A DNA stretch of 64,000 bases from Vitis vinifera (taxonomy: Eukaryota > Streptophyta > Magnoliopsida > Vitales > Vitaceae). The stretch covers positions 6,334,501-6,398,500 of the forward strand of contig NC_081815.1 in NCBI RefSeq assembly GCF_030704535.1, written 5' to 3'. The notes under the pieces are model-generated. The model was given only the letters and a program-made list of their open reading frames with translations. It was not told the DNA's origin and did not search any database. Positions 60,878 to 64,000 of the stretch are shown one piece after another. Every line of letters starts with the position of its first letter. Position 1 is the stretch's first letter. Position numbers and translations under genes: made by a program.

Positions 60878-63800
60878 CATTGAGTAGATTAAATATTTTG
60901 ATAAAATAATTTACTATTAAATCTTAAAGTTAAAATAACTTTAAGTGTTAAATGAAAATAATTAACTTATTATAATTTCTAAATTTCTTTTACCTTATTT
61001 ATCCATATTTACTGAAGTTCTTTTACGGTTTATGACTCCACATCTACTCAATTTTTTTAGTAAATATTTTATTATTTTATGCAACTAACTAATAGTTTTA
61101 ATATGAATATATAATAAACAAATTTATTATTTAAAATTATTGAAAACAAATATGAGTTAAAATTAACAAGAGCAAATGAAGATAAATATATCAATTTGAT
61201 GATTCAAACCAAAAAAAAAAAGAAGTTAAACTTACCAAGCAACCTTAATATTTAAAGTAAAAACCAAGTAACAAGTTCAAATCGACAATTCAATAATAAT
61301 TTAATTTAAAAACAACTTAAGTCATTGAAGTAAAAAAATTGGATTAAATGGACCATATTCCCTCTAATTATAAACCTTTCCCACCTTGACGCCTAAACTA
61401 ATTTTTGAATCAATTACTCTCCTCAATTCTTTAATTGACTCATCTATTTAGTTGTCATCCATTCCGCTAATGACAAGCCCTTTCATTACTTATATGAAAT
61501 GTACCTTTAATTTTTTAGTGTTTTGTTGCCCTTGACTAATTTGGTGAGAAATTAACACAATTTTCCTCCTAAAGCTACAATTACTCATATGCATCTTCTC
61601 TCAAGTTCATCATCACTTCCCTACTAGCATTTTATAACCATATGGAACTTCTTTAACTTGTGTGGATTGTTGGATGTACCATTTGACCAAGTTCTCTTAT
61701 TCTCGTACTCTTAAACTTGCTAGATTGTTTTTTAAACATAAAATGAGTAAAATGTATTGAGTCAATTTTGAACTTTTATTTTTTATTTTATTTTATCATA
61801 AATGAGGTGAATGATTGAGATGTAGACCCATGTGAATATATTATTCATAATTTCTTGTGCAATCTTGCACTTTTATTAAAATGCTCTTTATGCACACATG
61901 TGATTAAATCTCTAATTTCTCTTAAACCTTTGTATTAATAAAAACTTTGAGCTCAAGCAAATACCATTTGAATCTATAGGAAAATATCGACTCCCTTATA
62001 ACTTAGTTTTGAAGTTCATTTAACATTCTATTAAAAAAAGTCAGTTGCACTCTAATATCTTAAATCATTACATAGAGATAAGAATTAATCAAATCCAATT
62101 TAATTAATTCTTTTGGTCCAAGATCTACTATTTACTATATGTTAACTCTCTATAAATTCAAGTTTATAATCTAATGATGTAGATAATATTATCTTTTCAA
62201 GATCACCTCTACAATAATTGAATCTCAAATCCTCTTAATATGTGATTAATTGATATACTCTAATCCACAAAAGGCATATATCAAATTTCACTTAAGAAAT
62301 TACTAAGACACCATAGATTTCGTAATCACAAGTCCTTAGGATCACTTAAGGGGATATACCATCTCAAACCTATGAGATATCACAGTGTCTATCTTGAGAA
62401 TACTTATTGTCACCTACCTTAAACAACAATAGTTCAATCTATAGGGAATATATGATTATCTTAGAGTCTCACCAATAGATTAAAGTCATTGAAAACCTCG
62501 ACACGAGTTCAATATTCTCTCAAGATTAAGAGTTCATACAACATAGTAGCTTGGTGAATCATGAATACCTAATAGCTAAATCACGATTCATCATAGACTT
62601 TATCCAATGTGTAATCATACATACTAATGCACTCACCATGGGAAAATCATTTCAATGACCAAGACAAGTTATTCCACCAAATGAAAAATCAATATTCTAA
62701 CTTTTTTACATCATGTCTTACTTTTAAAGGTTCTATCCTAATAATTTTGCACATACTAAATTATTTTTTCTACCTTTAAGGAGGGGCTTCTAAATTTTAT
62801 GCTTTAAAATATGATCAAGATACAAAAGGACATGACTAATTTTTTTTGGGATAATCTTACTTTCAAACTTTGGTTCGCTATTTGAGGTAATGTTACTACT
62901 ACTTTGAAACATTGAACATGTCAAAATAACTTCTTTTTTTAATTTTATTTTTTATAACATGGGCTTTGGATAATGAGATAATGTTATAATTTGACCTTTA
63001 TTAAGATCTTGGAACACAAGGCCCGTGCTCCATTATCAATCAACAACATCCACACAACACTTGGAATAACTCCTTAATGATAACATGCTGGAAATAGAAC
63101 ATCAACTTGTATAGTCAAGCTCTCGACTAACAATGGCTCCATACATGGTTTTTAGATATTGAGGAGGGGGATAACACTTGGTGGGGACCAGCAGTCGATG
63201 GAAAATTCTCACTTGTTGTGCTTACCAAAGTAGGAGTCCCAAAAAGTAAATTAATAAAACAAATGAATTTTGTTTTATTGATTAGACCATGAAAATGTTG
63301 GGACACTAGAGCAATACCAAGCTAGATGTTGGAACAAAGGTATTTTCAATTGGTTTTTCATTGACTATTCACACATTCTTATTATTAGGAAACCTAGATT
63401 GCTTCATTTCTTGGCTTCGAATAACATAGGGTGTAACACCCCAAAATTTACTCTAGGGTTAAAATAATAAATCACAAGTAATTAATTAATTAATTAAACT
63501 CATTAAGGGTGAAAGGTCCTTTTACAATTAATAATCTTAGGTATAAATTAGATTTTCCTCTTGCTTTCTTTATTCAAAAACCCTATCAACCAAAATTAGA
63601 GAATTGGAGATCGTAGGGTTCAAGAGTTAGAAGTTCAGAGTTTGAAGTTCAGATTTTTTCAAGTAAGATTTTAACCTTAAATTAATATATTATATTCATT
63701 AGTTGGTTCTGAACATGCTAAATATTCTAAAATTTTTAAATTTAGATTAGGGTTAGTTTTTTTTTTTTTTTAATTTGTTTTAATATCAAAATATTGGAAA

Positions 63801-64000
63801 TTTAAGATTATGGGTTGATTCATTGTTGGAAATAGGGAAATCTTAAGTTTGTAGATGAAAAAAAAAAATCTTTGGAAGATTTCGATTTAGGCTAGGGTTA
63901 ATCTATTTAAGATTTTTAGGTCAAAATATTGAAATTATGAATATAGGTTGTTTCATTGATGAAAATAAGGAAATTCAAAATTCCTTAAATGAATAGATCT
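60878..64000 (+). repeat. Unit 2 of the 5.77-kb tandem duplication (cut by window end)
   Basis: Colinear with 55108-58248. It includes the same LTR insertion point: the TAGGG duplication at 63427-63431 and the TGTAACACCCC start at 63432. Scattered substitutions and small indels relative to unit 1 show that the duplication is not very recent. Confidence 0.85.
63432..64000 (+). mobile_element. Gypsy-like LTR, second copy, truncated by the window edge
   Basis: Starts TGTAACACCCCAAAATTTAC immediately after TAGGG, as in the solo LTR at 57674, and stays colinear to the last base of the window. Confidence 0.8.

Noticed and set aside
1-64000. tRNA, rRNA, known microRNA precursors and CRISPR arrays
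   Set aside because: None recognised on reading. No tRNA T-loop with matching arms and no spaced direct-repeat array. This was a visual scan, so a tRNAscan or Infernal run could still find a small RNA.

Overview
This window is nuclear DNA from a flowering plant, most likely a woody eudicot such as grapevine. The evidence is AT-rich intergenic DNA, intron-rich genes with canonical GT..AG junctions, several plant-only families (PLATZ, CRR6, RGF/GOLVEN peptide, plant serine-rich-like) and abundant retrotransposon and MITE debris. The species is an inference. All gene models were assembled by hand from splice signals, reading phase and family resemblance.

Layout. Position 1-4.7 kb is intergenic. 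A small serine-rich-like gene lies on the minus strand at 4768-5082. A nine-exon multi-pass membrane protein of the plant tweety-like family occupies 8637-14331 (minus), and a four-exon PLATZ zinc-binding protein 19972-21130 (minus). Two tandem, same-orientation copies of a plastid-type SAM-dependent methyltransferase (At1g78140/At2g41040-like) follow on the minus strand: copy A at 25039-29603 is intact, and copy B at 30257-37439 is inflated by a Copia retroelement in intron 1 and appears to carry a one-base frameshift at the start of exon 3. Divergent to copy B is a CRR6-like NDH assembly factor (38588-39764, plus). It is convergent with a RING-H2 ubiquitin ligase (40332-42833, minus). A secreted RGF/GOLVEN/CLEL-type peptide precursor lies at 49566-50659 (plus).

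From about 51.9 kb to the end I find no host gene. That region is repeat DNA: three members of one repeat family, two of which belong to a 5.77-kb tandem duplication. Each of those two carries the same Gypsy-like LTR insertion (a complete solo LTR at 57674-60217, and a second copy cut by the window edge), and there are several long AT microsatellites.

Most notable: the peptide gene can produce two different C-terminal peptides, both with the DY...P.H(N/H) layout of sulfated RGF peptides. Splicing intron 3 gives DYSPARRKPPIHN as the terminal residues. Reading through it gives DYYGPRTHKPKHH directly before a stop. Other points of interest are the paired 'empty site' and 'filled site' for the Copia insertion in the duplicated methyltransferase, five perfect CACGTG boxes within 433 bp at 24.4-24.8 kb, and eight ACGT cores within 209 bp at 47.4-47.6 kb with no adjacent gene. 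Two plastid-targeted proteins (methyltransferase B and CRR6) sit head to head, but apart from that the genes show no obvious functional link.
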